From Anaerolineae bacterium (GTDB taxonomy: Bacteria; Chloroflexota; Anaerolineae; Anaerolineales; Villigracilaceae): DNA of 41,382 nucleotides. The notes below the pieces were generated by a model. It had not been told where the DNA came from, ran no database searches, and was given only the letters and a program-made list of their open reading frames with translations. Position 1 is the first letter of the stretch, and every line of letters starts with the position of its first letter. Where the stretch lies: assembly GCA_018645405.1 (NCBI GenBank), contig JABGOQ010000028.1, positions 1 to 41,382 on the forward strand, given 5' to 3'. This document shows positions 1-9,150 of the stretch, in pieces. The position numbers were made by a program, and so were the translations under genes.

Positions 1-2
1 CA

Positions 3-449
3 ACTGTACTACAGGAAACCCTATTCATTCACGCTTTTTTTGGCGAAGGTATTGGTATTGTTATCCTCGATCTTGATCACCTGAAAAAGATCAATGACGC
101 TTATGGTCATGTGGAAGGTGGTGACAAAGCCCTAACGATATTGGCAGATACGCTCTCAGAGATATGCCGTATTGAAGATACGATTTGCCGTTATGCTGGT
201 GATGAGTTTTTGATTATTCTCTACGATACTCCTGCTCAGGCGGCGTATGAGCGCGCCCTGGAGTGGAAAGAAGCTGTTTCAAAATTGAAAATTACGTCAG
301 ATAAAGGGGAGTTTTCATTTACTTTTTCAGCTGGGATAGCGGAATTTCCGCTTCATGGGCTTACGGGCGAAGGAATTCTGATCCGAGCCGATCAGGCATT
401 ATATCGCGCCAAGGAGTTGGGGCGCGACCAGGTGGTTGTATTTGAATAG
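3..449 (+). CDS. GGDEF domain protein, 3' part only
   Basis: C-terminal part of a diguanylate cyclase-type GGDEF domain that runs in from outside the window. The frame is open back to base 3, so the GTG at 111 is internal and not the real start. The metal and substrate region LDLDHLKKIND is present. The RxxD product-inhibition site reads RIED (168-179) and the signature motif reads AGDEF (195-209) in place of GGDEF. Some AGDEF proteins are active cyclases, so this change alone does not make it inactive. The first 20 or so residues align poorly with the paralogue at 461-2089, which may reflect a small deletion or error near the window edge. It ends 11 bases before the next start, so it is the upstream member of the signalling operon. 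Confidence 0.85.
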   Translation, partial: TVLQETLFIHAFFGEGIGIVILDLDHLKKINDAYGHVEGGDKALTILADTLSEICRIEDTICRYAGDEFLIILYDTPAQAAYERALEWKEAVSKLKITSDKGEFSFTFSAGIAEFPLHGLTGEGILIRADQALYRAKELGRDQVVVFE

Positions 450-460
450 CGGAGTTTAGT

Positions 461-2089
461 ATGAAAGATCGAAAAAAAACTAAAACGCAATCAATCACTG
501 ACTTAGAAGAGGTGCGCAAGCGCGTTTCTGAGCTAGAACAGTCTGAAGCCGAACGTAGGCAGGCAGAGCAGGATGCTCGGCAGCAAGCATTGGAATTATC
601 TATACTTTTCTCTGTCAGCCAGATGCTTGCTCAGGCTCCACCCGATTCAAATGAAATCGCGTTGATTATGGCTCGCCAGTTTGTGGATGTATTAGGCCTG
701 CCCGAAGCATCTGTATCTCTGTACGATCCCCGGAATGATACTTTCCAGTACTTGATAAACTATTACCATCCTAAGGATGCAGAGCCAGACGATAAGAACT
801 GGGCGGGGAAAGTGATACCCTCGTCAGATTATCCTGACTCAGTTCGTGTGATGCAGACATTAGAACCCTTTGTAGCACAAGCCAGCGATCCAGATATTGA
901 TTCGGCAACCTTAGCTTATATGAAAGAGAACGAAGTCAAAACCGAGGCACTCTTTCCTATGGCGGTGAAAGGCCATTTCATCGGAATTATTGGGTTGGAA
1001 ACCTGGATTGAAGAACACCACTATACTCCACAGGAAATTAATCTGGCAATGGCCATGGCAAATCAGGCCGCCGTGGCTTTGGAAAGAGCACAACTCTACG
1101 AGACTGCACGGCGCGAAATTTCAGAGCGGGTGCGAGCAGAAAAAACTCTGCGGGAAAGCGAGATGCGCTATCGAATGCTCTTTGAGCGTGCAAGGGATGC
1201 GATTTTTTTGATAGAACCGAGCACAGGGCGTTATTTAGATGCAAATGCTGCCGCGGAGCATTTGACTGGATGGTCCATATCAGAGTTGAAAGAGTTGACA
1301 ACTTACGATATTACCCCTCTTGGTGCGCAGGAACGATTACAGGCATTAGCTGATGCAAAAGGCACATTGGACATGGAAGAGGTTGTTTACACCAATCAAG
1401 ATGGCTCTAGAAAAATAGCGCTAGTAAGCGTTGTGCCTCTTAATGAAGAGGTTGCCTTTGGTCTTGCCCATGATATTACCAAGAGAGTACAAGCGGAAAG
1501 GAAGCTGCACGAAGCCAACGATCAATTAAAAAATCAACTGGCTGAAATCAAGAAACTGGAAAGCAGCTTGCGTGAGCAAGCTATTCGCGATTCGCTCACA
1601 GGTTTATTTAATCGCCGCTATATGGAAGAGACTTTCCAGCAGGAACTTTCCAGAGCTTTGCGCAAAGAGGAAGCGTTCAGCATTGTCATCCTTGACCTTG
1701 ATCATTTAAAAAAGATCAATGATACTCATGGCCATATGATCGGTGGGGACAAAGCCCTGCAAATATTGGCGGATACTCTCAAGAAAATGTGTCGTGTGGA
1801 AGATACAATTTGCCGTTATGGTGGTGATGAGTTTTTGATCATCTTGTATGATACATCTGCACAGGTGGCGTATAAGCGTGTATTAGAATGGAAAGAGGCT
1901 GTTGCAAAGATAAAAATCGAGTCCGGCGCTGGGGAGTTTTCAGTTTCTTTTTCAGCGGAGGTGGCAGAATTTCCGCTTCACGGGCTTAAAGGTGAAGAAA
2001 TCCTTATTCGAGCTGACGAGGCTCTCTATCAGGCCAAAGCTCTAGGACGTAATCAAGTGGTGGTATTTAATAATGGAGAGCAACCATGA
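461..2089 (+). CDS. GAF-PAS-GGDEF diguanylate cyclase
   Basis: A 542-residue protein predicted to make c-di-GMP from two GTP in the cytosol. In order: an N-terminal coiled coil (about 1-45), a GAF domain (about 45-210), a PAS domain (about 232-345), a short coiled coil, and a GGDEF domain (about 375-535). The signature GGDEF is intact at residues 454-458, preceded by RVED, a complete RxxD feedback site. No signal peptide or membrane segment is visible, so the stimulus is probably cytosolic. One oddity is SAEVAEF where the upstream paralogue has SAGIAEF. GGAG lies 6 bases before the ATG. The stop overlaps the next start as ATGA, which suggests translational coupling. The coiled coil and GAF domain are near copies of those in the kinase encoded next. 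Confidence 0.93.
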   Translation: MKDRKKTKTQSITDLEEVRKRVSELEQSEAERRQAEQDARQQALELSILFSVSQMLAQAPPDSNEIALIMARQFVDVLGLPEASVSLYDPRNDTFQYLINYYHPKDAEPDDKNWAGKVIPSSDYPDSVRVMQTLEPFVAQASDPDIDSATLAYMKENEVKTEALFPMAVKGHFIGIIGLETWIEEHHYTPQEINLAMAMANQAAVALERAQLYETARREISERVRAEKTLRESEMRYRMLFERARDAIFLIEPSTGRYLDANAAAEHLTGWSISELKELTTYDITPLGAQERLQALADAKGTLDMEEVVYTNQDGSRKIALVSVVPLNEEVAFGLAHDITKRVQAERKLHEANDQLKNQLAEIKKLESSLREQAIRDSLTGLFNRRYMEETFQQELSRALRKEEAFSIVILDLDHLKKINDTHGHMIGGDKALQILADTLKKMCRVEDTICRYGGDEFLIILYDTSAQVAYKRVLEWKEAVAKIKIESGAGEFSVSFSAEVAEFPLHGLKGEEILIRADEALYQAKALGRNQVVVFNNGEQP

Positions 2090-5082
2090 AAAATCAAAAT
2101 AAAACCAAAACACAGCTTATTGCTGAATTAGAGGAGATGCGCCAACGCGTTTTTGAGCTGAAACAGATAGAGAAGCATTACCACCTGATCAATGAAAATG
2201 TTTCAGATGTAATTTGGATTTTGGATGTCAATCTTGCTTTCACTTACGTTAGCCCCTCGATCTACAACCAAAGGGGATACACTGCTAAAGAAGTGCTGTC
2301 TCACACTTTGAACGAAACAATGACTCCCGAATCGCTCGAAAAAGTGATGCCTTTGCTCAATCAAAAATTAGCCTTCATCGAGGCAGGTGATGATGCAGGG
2401 TGGGAGGCGGTGACATTTGGTGTAGAGCAATATTGTCAGGACGGCACGACGATTTGGACCCAGAACAATGCCAAGATTCTCCCTGGCCCAGATGGGCAAC
2501 CAGCCAGCATACTTGGGGTGACTCGTGATATCACAGAACGGATGCAGGCAGAAGAAGCCGAAATCGCTGCCCAAGCCGACCTGGAGCGCTTCGAAACATT
2601 CTTCGCCTCGGTCGAGGATGCAATACTAGTGCACCCAATGCAGGAAAAAGGATTCGCTCCTTTCATCGAGGTGAATGATAAAGCTTGTGAGCATTATGGT
2701 TATACAAGAGATGAATTTCTCAAACTTACAGCCATGGACATCACAAAACGGATGGATGTTGAACAACATGCTGCTCCTGATCACCGCCAGAAGCTGCTCG
2801 AAGCAGGGAGTTTGGTTTTTGAGACGACACATATCAAGAAATCAGGCGAGATATTCCCGGTTGAAATCAATTCAAATATTGTTGAGCAGTATGGGCAACA
2901 AGTGATTCTGGCGGTTGTACGCGACATCACTGAGCAGGTGAAGGCAGATGAGGTCGTTCGCCAGCAGGCGTTCGAATCATCCATCCTCTTTTCTACTAGC
3001 CAGATGCTTGCTCAAGCCCCTCCTGATTCAAGTGAAATAGCCTTGATTATGGCTCGTCAGTTTGTAGATATTATTGGTTTTCCCGAGGTATCTATTATTT
3101 TATACGATTCCCAAGATGAGACCTTTCGCTTCCTGATAGATTATTATGATCCTGCAGACGTGGGTCCAGACGATGAAAGCTGGACAGGGAAAGTGATAGC
3201 CGCGTCAGATTTTCCTGATTTATTTCAAATAAGAGACAGCCTAGAACCTATGGTAGCGCAAATCAGCGACCCAAATCGAGATTTGATAATGTTGGAATAT
3301 ATGAAAAAATCCAATGTAAATACCATGGCGTACTTTCCGATGATCGTGAAAGGCCATTTCGTCGGTATCATTGAATTAGAAACTTGGTTTGAAGAATACC
3401 ATTATTCTTCCAGGGAAATCAGTCTGGCAATGGCTTTGGCTAATCAGGCAGCCATGGCGCTGGAAAGCGCTCAACGGTACGAGACTGTGCAGCGCGAGAT
3501 ATTAGAGGGCAAACAAGCGGAGGAGTCATTGCGGGAGAGTAAAGCTAACTTGATGGCTATCATCGAGAATACAACGGATAGTATTTGGACTTTTGATACT
3601 GATGGTGAAATTCTCTATGTCAATACTGTATTTAAAGAGGAATTTCAGATAGCGTATGGAATTCAGTTGAAGCCGGGTATGAATCTTCTGAACGCTCTTC
3701 CAGATGTAATTCGACCTGAGTGGGAGGCATATTACAAAAGAGCTTTGGCAAATGAGCGATTTGTTTTTGAAAAGAAGTTTGTCTTTCCCGGGAATACAAT
3801 TTACACCGAAATAGCAATGAACCCCATTCTTTCTGAAGGAGAGGTGGTCGGGGTTTCTTGTTTCTCTCGTAACATCACTGTTCGCAAAGAAGCAGAAGAA
3901 GAGTTGCGCCATTTACGTAACTATCTTTCTAATATTATTGATTCGATGCCCTCGACGTTAATTGGTGTGGATGCAGCGGGTATCGTCACGCAATGGAATA
4001 GCGAAGCGCAGCGTGTATCTGGCTTGCTCCCGGCAGAGGCACTTGGTCAACCACTGGAAGAGGCGATTCCGCATCTTTCTGATGAATTGAATCAAGTACG
4101 CATCGCTATGCAAACTCGCGAAGTGCAAACAAATCCTGGAAAAACATATACAGAAAATAACGAGACTCGTTACGAAGATATAACCGTATACCCTCTCGTT
4201 GCCAATGGTGTCGAAGGTGCCGTCATCCGCGTAGATGATATTACCGAGCGCGTGCGGATGCAAGAGATGATGGTTCAATCTGAGAAGATGCTCTCAGTGG
4301 GAGGGTTGGCGGCTGGTATGGCTCACGAGATCAACAACCCCCTGGCTGGCATGATGCAGACAGCTGATAATATGACCAATCGGTTAACAAATATGGAGCT
4401 GCCTGCCAACGTACACGCGGCAGAAAAAGCAGGTGTAACGATGGATGTCATCCATGCCTTTATGGAAAGTCGTGGTATTCCTCGGATGATTGCCACTATA
4501 AACGAGTCGGGGCGTCGCGTAGCAGCGATCGTGGATAATATGCTCAGTTTTGCTCCCAACGCTGAAACTTCAGCTACAACTCTCGATATGGAGGAGTTGT
4601 TAAACAAAGCCGTAGAGCTAGCATCTACCGATTATGATTTAAAGAGGCAATACGATTTTAAAGTTATAGAGATTATCAAGGAATATGGCGAAAACTTACC
4701 TTTTGTGCCTTGTGAGGAAAGCAAAATGCAGCAGGTCTTTTTGAATATTCTTCGTAACGGGGCGCAGGCGATGCATGGGGTACGGAAGCAAGCTGGGGCA
4801 CGTCCGCTACGGTTCATCCTGCGTTTGGTACATGAAAAAGAAGCTGGGGTGATGCGCATCGAAATCGAGGATAACGGCCCGGGGATGGATGAATCCACTT
4901 CTAAGCGCGTTTTTGAGCCTTTCTTTACGACCAAGCCGGTTGATGAAGGCACGGGGTTAGGATTGAGCGTTTCTTATTTCATCATCACTGAAAATCAGGG
5001 GGGTGAAATGGAAGTGGTTTCTGAGCTTGGGCAGGGAGCAAATTTCATTATTCGGTTGCCATTGGAGAGGAAGAAAATATGA
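2086..5082 (+). CDS. PAS/GAF hybrid-sensor histidine kinase, soluble
   Basis: A 998-residue histidine kinase without membrane segments. In order: coiled coil (1-30), PAS (about 30-150), PAS (about 165-285), GAF (about 295-465), PAS (about 485-605), PAS (about 610-725), dimerisation/phosphoacceptor domain and ATPase domain. The phosphoacceptor is H747 in AHEINNPLAGM. The N box Asn is N891, the G1 box DNGPG is at 929-933, and the FEPFFTT and GTGLGLS boxes are intact, so it should be catalytically competent. Between the H box and the second helix there is an extra stretch of about 35-40 residues, shared with the next kinase. After NMLSFA the usual Arg is Pro. The start overlaps the upstream stop by 4 bases and the stop overlaps the next ATG by 4. 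Its likely partners are the receivers encoded at 8753 and 9140. Confidence 0.93.
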   Translation: MKNQNKTKTQLIAELEEMRQRVFELKQIEKHYHLINENVSDVIWILDVNLAFTYVSPSIYNQRGYTAKEVLSHTLNETMTPESLEKVMPLLNQKLAFIEAGDDAGWEAVTFGVEQYCQDGTTIWTQNNAKILPGPDGQPASILGVTRDITERMQAEEAEIAAQADLERFETFFASVEDAILVHPMQEKGFAPFIEVNDKACEHYGYTRDEFLKLTAMDITKRMDVEQHAAPDHRQKLLEAGSLVFETTHIKKSGEIFPVEINSNIVEQYGQQVILAVVRDITEQVKADEVVRQQAFESSILFSTSQMLAQAPPDSSEIALIMARQFVDIIGFPEVSIILYDSQDETFRFLIDYYDPADVGPDDESWTGKVIAASDFPDLFQIRDSLEPMVAQISDPNRDLIMLEYMKKSNVNTMAYFPMIVKGHFVGIIELETWFEEYHYSSREISLAMALANQAAMALESAQRYETVQREILEGKQAEESLRESKANLMAIIENTTDSIWTFDTDGEILYVNTVFKEEFQIAYGIQLKPGMNLLNALPDVIRPEWEAYYKRALANERFVFEKKFVFPGNTIYTEIAMNPILSEGEVVGVSCFSRNITVRKEAEEELRHLRNYLSNIIDSMPSTLIGVDAAGIVTQWNSEAQRVSGLLPAEALGQPLEEAIPHLSDELNQVRIAMQTREVQTNPGKTYTENNETRYEDITVYPLVANGVEGAVIRVDDITERVRMQEMMVQSEKMLSVGGLAAGMAHEINNPLAGMMQTADNMTNRLTNMELPANVHAAEKAGVTMDVIHAFMESRGIPRMIATINESGRRVAAIVDNMLSFAPNAETSATTLDMEELLNKAVELASTDYDLKRQYDFKVIEIIKEYGENLPFVPCEESKMQQVFLNILRNGAQAMHGVRKQAGARPLRFILRLVHEKEAGVMRIEIEDNGPGMDESTSKRVFEPFFTTKPVDEGTGLGLSVSYFIITENQGGEMEVVSELGQGANFIIRLPLERKKI

Positions 5083-8000
5083 GGGTGCAGATGCAATCTG
5101 AATCTGATGGAAAACTAAGAAAAGGGGATATAGTCTCTGGCAAAAGTGCTGAATTGGCATATATCTTAGAAAACTGGCGTACCAGCGCGATCAACACTCT
5201 TTTGGCTATGGCTGCCTTAACAATTAGCCCGGCACTCATCGTTGTTGTTTTCAGAGCGTTTCGTGATCCAGAGTCTTTGCCAACAGCTTTAGCATATTTG
5301 GGCTCATATCTATGCCTTGTGGCGTTAACTGTTTTTCGTAAAATTGATTTTCGGCTACGAACGTGGGGATTGATATTGCTGGCTTATCTAACGGGTCTGC
5401 TAGCCATGGCGCTGGGCGGCTTGGTAGGCGATGGGCGTGTTTGGTTCATCACAGTACCAGTTTTGGCATTGATTCTGATCAGTGTGCGCGCTGGTATCTT
5501 CATGGCTGTTTTGAATATGCTTAGCTATTTATTCTTTGCTGTTGCAGCTCAACTAGGCTGGTTGAGCGAATGGATGATCGTTAAGGGAAATTCTTTGGCA
5601 TTATTAGATTGGGTGCTTGGCGGGTTTGTTCTTGGAGCCTCTTTGATAATGGTTATCATTTTGCAATCTAGTTTCAGCAAGCTTCTGGAATTAATTGCTG
5701 TTGAGAAAGGACAGTTGTACGAACGGGCGCAAGAAGAGATTATAGTACGTAAGCGAACAGAAGAATTATTGCAAAAAAATCGTGATGTGTTAGAAAAGCA
5801 GGTTGAAGATCGAACAGCAGAATTTGTCAAAATTAATGGTAAATTGCATCTTGAGATTGAAGAGCGTGTGCAAATGGAGACAGCGTTATTGGAAAGCGAA
5901 GAGAAATTTCGTGAGCTTGTTGAATCTTCCAGTGATTGGATCTGGGAAGTGAATATGCAAGGTGTCTATATTTATTCAAGTCCGCAGGTTGAAAATATCT
6001 TGGGGTATACGTCGGATGAAGTTGTTGGCAAGATGCCATTTGATTTTATGCCCACGGGAGAGGCAGAGCGAATTGCGGAACTTTTTAAGGCTTTTTCTGT
6101 AGAAGAAAGTCCGATTAATGCCTTAGAAAATGTCAATGTGCACAAAGATGGTCGTGAACTTGTCCTTGAAACAAAAGCGGTTCCAATTTTTGATGAAACA
6201 GGGAAAGCAGTCGGTTATCGTGGGATAGATCGTGATATTACCGGGCGGAAACATTACGAAAATGAGCGCGAAGCCCTTGTCAGCGACTTGGCACATCGGA
6301 GCCTGTTGCTACAGACCGCGGCTAGTATTTCAAAATCAGTTATAGCTATCCTCTCTCCCGATGAATTATTACAGAAAACAGTTGAGCATATTCAAGAACG
6401 CTTCAATTACTATTATGTTGGGATTTTTTTGCTCGACAAGAAGAAAGAGTTTGCCGTCTTAAAGGCAGGTACCGGCAAAGCAGGCAAAGAAATGTTGAAG
6501 GCTGAACACGCATTGGCTGTGGGAGGAAAGTCAATGGTTGGCTGGAGTGTGGCACAAGCAAAAGCGAGAATAGCTCTTGATGTTGGTGAGGAGGCTGTTC
6601 GTTTCGATAACCCTCTTCTACCGGAAACTCGCTCAGAAATGGCACTTCCCTTAGTCGATCGCACTGAAGCCATTGGTGCCCTCACCGTACAAAGCATCGA
6701 AGAATCTGCTTTTACAAATGAAGATATTGCAGCACTGCAGACTATGGTAGATCAATTGGCAATTTCTATTCAGAATTCTCAGCTATACGAGCAGGCACAA
6801 CACGAAATTACCGAACGCAAGCAAATAGGAAATGCGTTACGAAAATCAGAAGAACGCTTTAGGAGTATCTTTGAAAATGCTGTCATGGGCTTGTACCGAA
6901 GCACGCCTGATGGACGTATTTTAATGGCTAACCCGGCACTTCTAGGTATGTTGGGATATTCAAGCTTTGAGAAAATTGATCAACGAAATCTGGATGAAAA
7001 TGGATTTGAACCCAAAAAACAGCGTGCAATTTTCAAAAAACGTATGAAAGAAGAAGGACAAGTAATCGGTCTAGAATCTGTTTGGGAAAGAAAAGACGGC
7101 AACCTTTTATTCGTTCGTGAAAACGCAAAGAGCATTTATGATGAAGAAGGAAATATCCTTCATTATGAGGGAACTGTCGAAGATATCACCGAACGAAGAC
7201 TGTCGGATGATGCGTTGAGGGAGAGCGAAGAACGCTTTAGAGCCATCTTTGAGACAGCCCAAGATTCTGTTTTCATCAAAGATCGATCTTTGCGATACAC
7301 TCAAATCAATTCAAGTATGCAAAAACTTTTTGGACTCCCTGTAGAGGAAATGGTCGGGTTACGGAACGAAGATCTCTTTAGCGACGAAACTGGAAGAAAA
7401 ACTAGAGATGTGGATTTACGTGTTCTAAATGGAGAGATTGTTGACGAAGAAAAAAGCAGGCTCGTGCAGGGAATTACCCAGACTTTTCACATTATAAAAG
7501 TGCCAATGCGCGATGAAACAGGTCAGATTATCGGACTCTGCGGAATCTCTCGCGATATTACCGCACGCAAGAAAGCCGAAGATGAACTTAGAAAAGCGCA
7601 AAACTATATCACCAATATCATCAACTCCATGCCATCAGCACTAATTGGTGTGGATGCGGAAGGCATTGTGACACAGTGGAATAGCGCAGCACAGCGTGTA
7701 TCTGGCTTGCTTCCGGGAGAAGCACTTGGTCAACCATTGGAAGATGCGATTCCGCGCCTCTCCACCGAACTGAAACAGGTACGAGTTGCCTTACAAAGCA
7801 GAGAAGTGCAGATACACCCCAAAAAAGCATATGTCGAAAAAGGCGAAACTCACTATGAAGATGTGACAGTTTACCCTCTCGTTGCCAACGGTGTTGAAGG
7901 CGCAGTTATTCGCGTAGACGATGTCACTGAGCAAGTTCGGTTGGAAGAAATGATGCTTCAGAGTGAAAAAATGCTTTCAGTGGGTGGGCTGGCGGCTGGC

Positions 8001-8756
8001 ATGGCGCACGAAATTAACAATCCCTTGGCAGGCATGTTGCAAACCGCCGATAATATGGCTAATCGCCTAACAAATATGAAGCTGTCTGCAAATCTGCGTG
8101 CGGCAGAAAAAGCAGGTATCAACATGGAAGCCCTTCAAAGCTTTATGAAAATTCGTGGCATACCACGTATGTTAGATACCATCAACGAATCGGGGCATCG
8201 TGTAGCAGATATTGTAGATAATATGCTCAGTTTTGCAAGAAAAAGCGATTCTGTTTTTTCAACTCATAATATAGTAGACTTGCTTGATAAAACTGTAGGA
8301 CTTGCATCCACCGAGTATGATCTAAAAAAATCATATGATTTTAGAACCATCAAGATCATTAAAGACTATGAAGATAATCTCCCAAGCATACCCTGTGAAG
8401 GGAGTAAAATTCAACAAGTATTTCTAAATATTCTTCGCAATGGTGCTCAGGCTATGCAGCAGGCGGATACACCGAATCCGACTTTTGCATTATGTGTGAG
8501 ACATGAAAAAAGAACGCAAATGTTATCTATTGAAATTAAAAACAATGGCCCAAGCATAGATAAATCCATCCGTAAACGGGTTTTTGAGCCCTTTTTCACC
8601 ACAAAACCAGTTGGCGAAGGCACAGGATTGGGATTAAGCGTCTCCTATTTCATAATTACAGAGAATCATGGTGGTACACTAAGTGTTACTTCGGAGCCCA
8701 AGCAGGGGGCAAGCTTCATCATACGATTGCCCCTGAAAAGGATAGGAAGAGAATGA
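5079..8756 (+). CDS. Membrane-bound multi-PAS/GAF histidine kinase
   Basis: A 1225-residue histidine kinase. Residues about 35-205 hold five or six hydrophobic helices, an integral-membrane sensor of MASE-like appearance that I cannot assign to a named family. Then come a coiled coil, PAS (about 275-395), GAF (about 405-565), PAS (about 580-700), PAS (about 705-830), PAS (about 840-955), the H box with H977, and the ATPase domain. The last PAS plus kinase module is a close paralogue of the same module in the previous gene. The G1 box reads NNGPS at 1155-1159 instead of DxGxG: the Asp that normally contacts adenine is Asn, and the second Gly is Ser. The F and G2 boxes are intact. ATP binding may therefore be weakened. 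It overlaps both neighbours by 4 bases (ATGA). Confidence 0.92.
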   Translation: MRVQMQSESDGKLRKGDIVSGKSAELAYILENWRTSAINTLLAMAALTISPALIVVVFRAFRDPESLPTALAYLGSYLCLVALTVFRKIDFRLRTWGLILLAYLTGLLAMALGGLVGDGRVWFITVPVLALILISVRAGIFMAVLNMLSYLFFAVAAQLGWLSEWMIVKGNSLALLDWVLGGFVLGASLIMVIILQSSFSKLLELIAVEKGQLYERAQEEIIVRKRTEELLQKNRDVLEKQVEDRTAEFVKINGKLHLEIEERVQMETALLESEEKFRELVESSSDWIWEVNMQGVYIYSSPQVENILGYTSDEVVGKMPFDFMPTGEAERIAELFKAFSVEESPINALENVNVHKDGRELVLETKAVPIFDETGKAVGYRGIDRDITGRKHYENEREALVSDLAHRSLLLQTAASISKSVIAILSPDELLQKTVEHIQERFNYYYVGIFLLDKKKEFAVLKAGTGKAGKEMLKAEHALAVGGKSMVGWSVAQAKARIALDVGEEAVRFDNPLLPETRSEMALPLVDRTEAIGALTVQSIEESAFTNEDIAALQTMVDQLAISIQNSQLYEQAQHEITERKQIGNALRKSEERFRSIFENAVMGLYRSTPDGRILMANPALLGMLGYSSFEKIDQRNLDENGFEPKKQRAIFKKRMKEEGQVIGLESVWERKDGNLLFVRENAKSIYDEEGNILHYEGTVEDITERRLSDDALRESEERFRAIFETAQDSVFIKDRSLRYTQINSSMQKLFGLPVEEMVGLRNEDLFSDETGRKTRDVDLRVLNGEIVDEEKSRLVQGITQTFHIIKVPMRDETGQIIGLCGISRDITARKKAEDELRKAQNYITNIINSMPSALIGVDAEGIVTQWNSAAQRVSGLLPGEALGQPLEDAIPRLSTELKQVRVALQSREVQIHPKKAYVEKGETHYEDVTVYPLVANGVEGAVIRVDDVTEQVRLEEMMLQSEKMLSVGGLAAGMAHEINNPLAGMLQTADNMANRLTNMKLSANLRAAEKAGINMEALQSFMKIRGIPRMLDTINESGHRVADIVDNMLSFARKSDSVFSTHNIVDLLDKTVGLASTEYDLKKSYDFRTIKIIKDYEDNLPSIPCEGSKIQQVFLNILRNGAQAMQQADTPNPTFALCVRHEKRTQMLSIEIKNNGPSIDKSIRKRVFEPFFTTKPVGEGTGLGLSVSYFIITENHGGTLSVTSEPKQGASFIIRLPLKRIGRE

Positions 8757-9150
8757 TGAAAAGAATTTTGATTCTCGATGATGAGCAGGCTGTGCGAGAT
8801 AGCCTGATAGATTATTTTGAAGATCGTCTCTGGAAAACATGCCCAGCCGAGAGTGCCGAAGAGGCTTTAGGATTAATCGCATCAGAATCGTTTTCCGCGG
8901 CGGTGGTAGATGTGCGCCTTCCTGGCATGGATGGGAATGATTTTATTAGGCAAGCACTCAAGCAGACTCGCAGGCTTTCGTTATTTGTACAGGGTCTCCT
9001 GAATATGCTGTGCCACCAGATTTATTGGGCTTGCCAGATGTTTCTTCACGGCTTTTCAAAAAACCAGTAACCCTTCTGGGAGAGCTAGAAAATGAGATTC
9101 AGCGGATCATTAAAGAACTTGAAATCAGGGAGAAGAAAGATGAAAGCTGA
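8753..9150 (+). pseudogene. Stand-alone response regulator receiver, frameshifted
   Basis: A CheY-like receiver with acidic pair D9/D10 and phosphoacceptor D53 in VVDVRLPGMDG. As read, the frame ends early at 9070 (105 residues) and loses homology after about residue 74. Moving to the frame with codons at 8980, 8983 and so on restores a receiver ending: VICTGSPEY, then the conserved Lys in LFKKPV, then a final helix, with a stop at 9148-9150 (about 132 residues in all). The shift lies between about 8970 and 8984 and is explained by one missing base. No classical slippery heptamer is seen there, so a mutation or sequencing error is more likely than programmed frameshifting. The restored stop overlaps the next start by 11 bases, matching the coupled layout of the operon. 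Confidence 0.85.

Noticed and set aside
8965-8990. Programmed -1 frameshift in the receiver gene
   Set aside because: No X-XXY-YYZ heptamer in the right frame and no clear downstream stem; one lost base explains it better.
9092-9139. 16-codon extension of the HD-GYP regulator
   Set aside because: It lies over the end of the repaired receiver gene and has no ribosome-binding site; ATG 9140 does.
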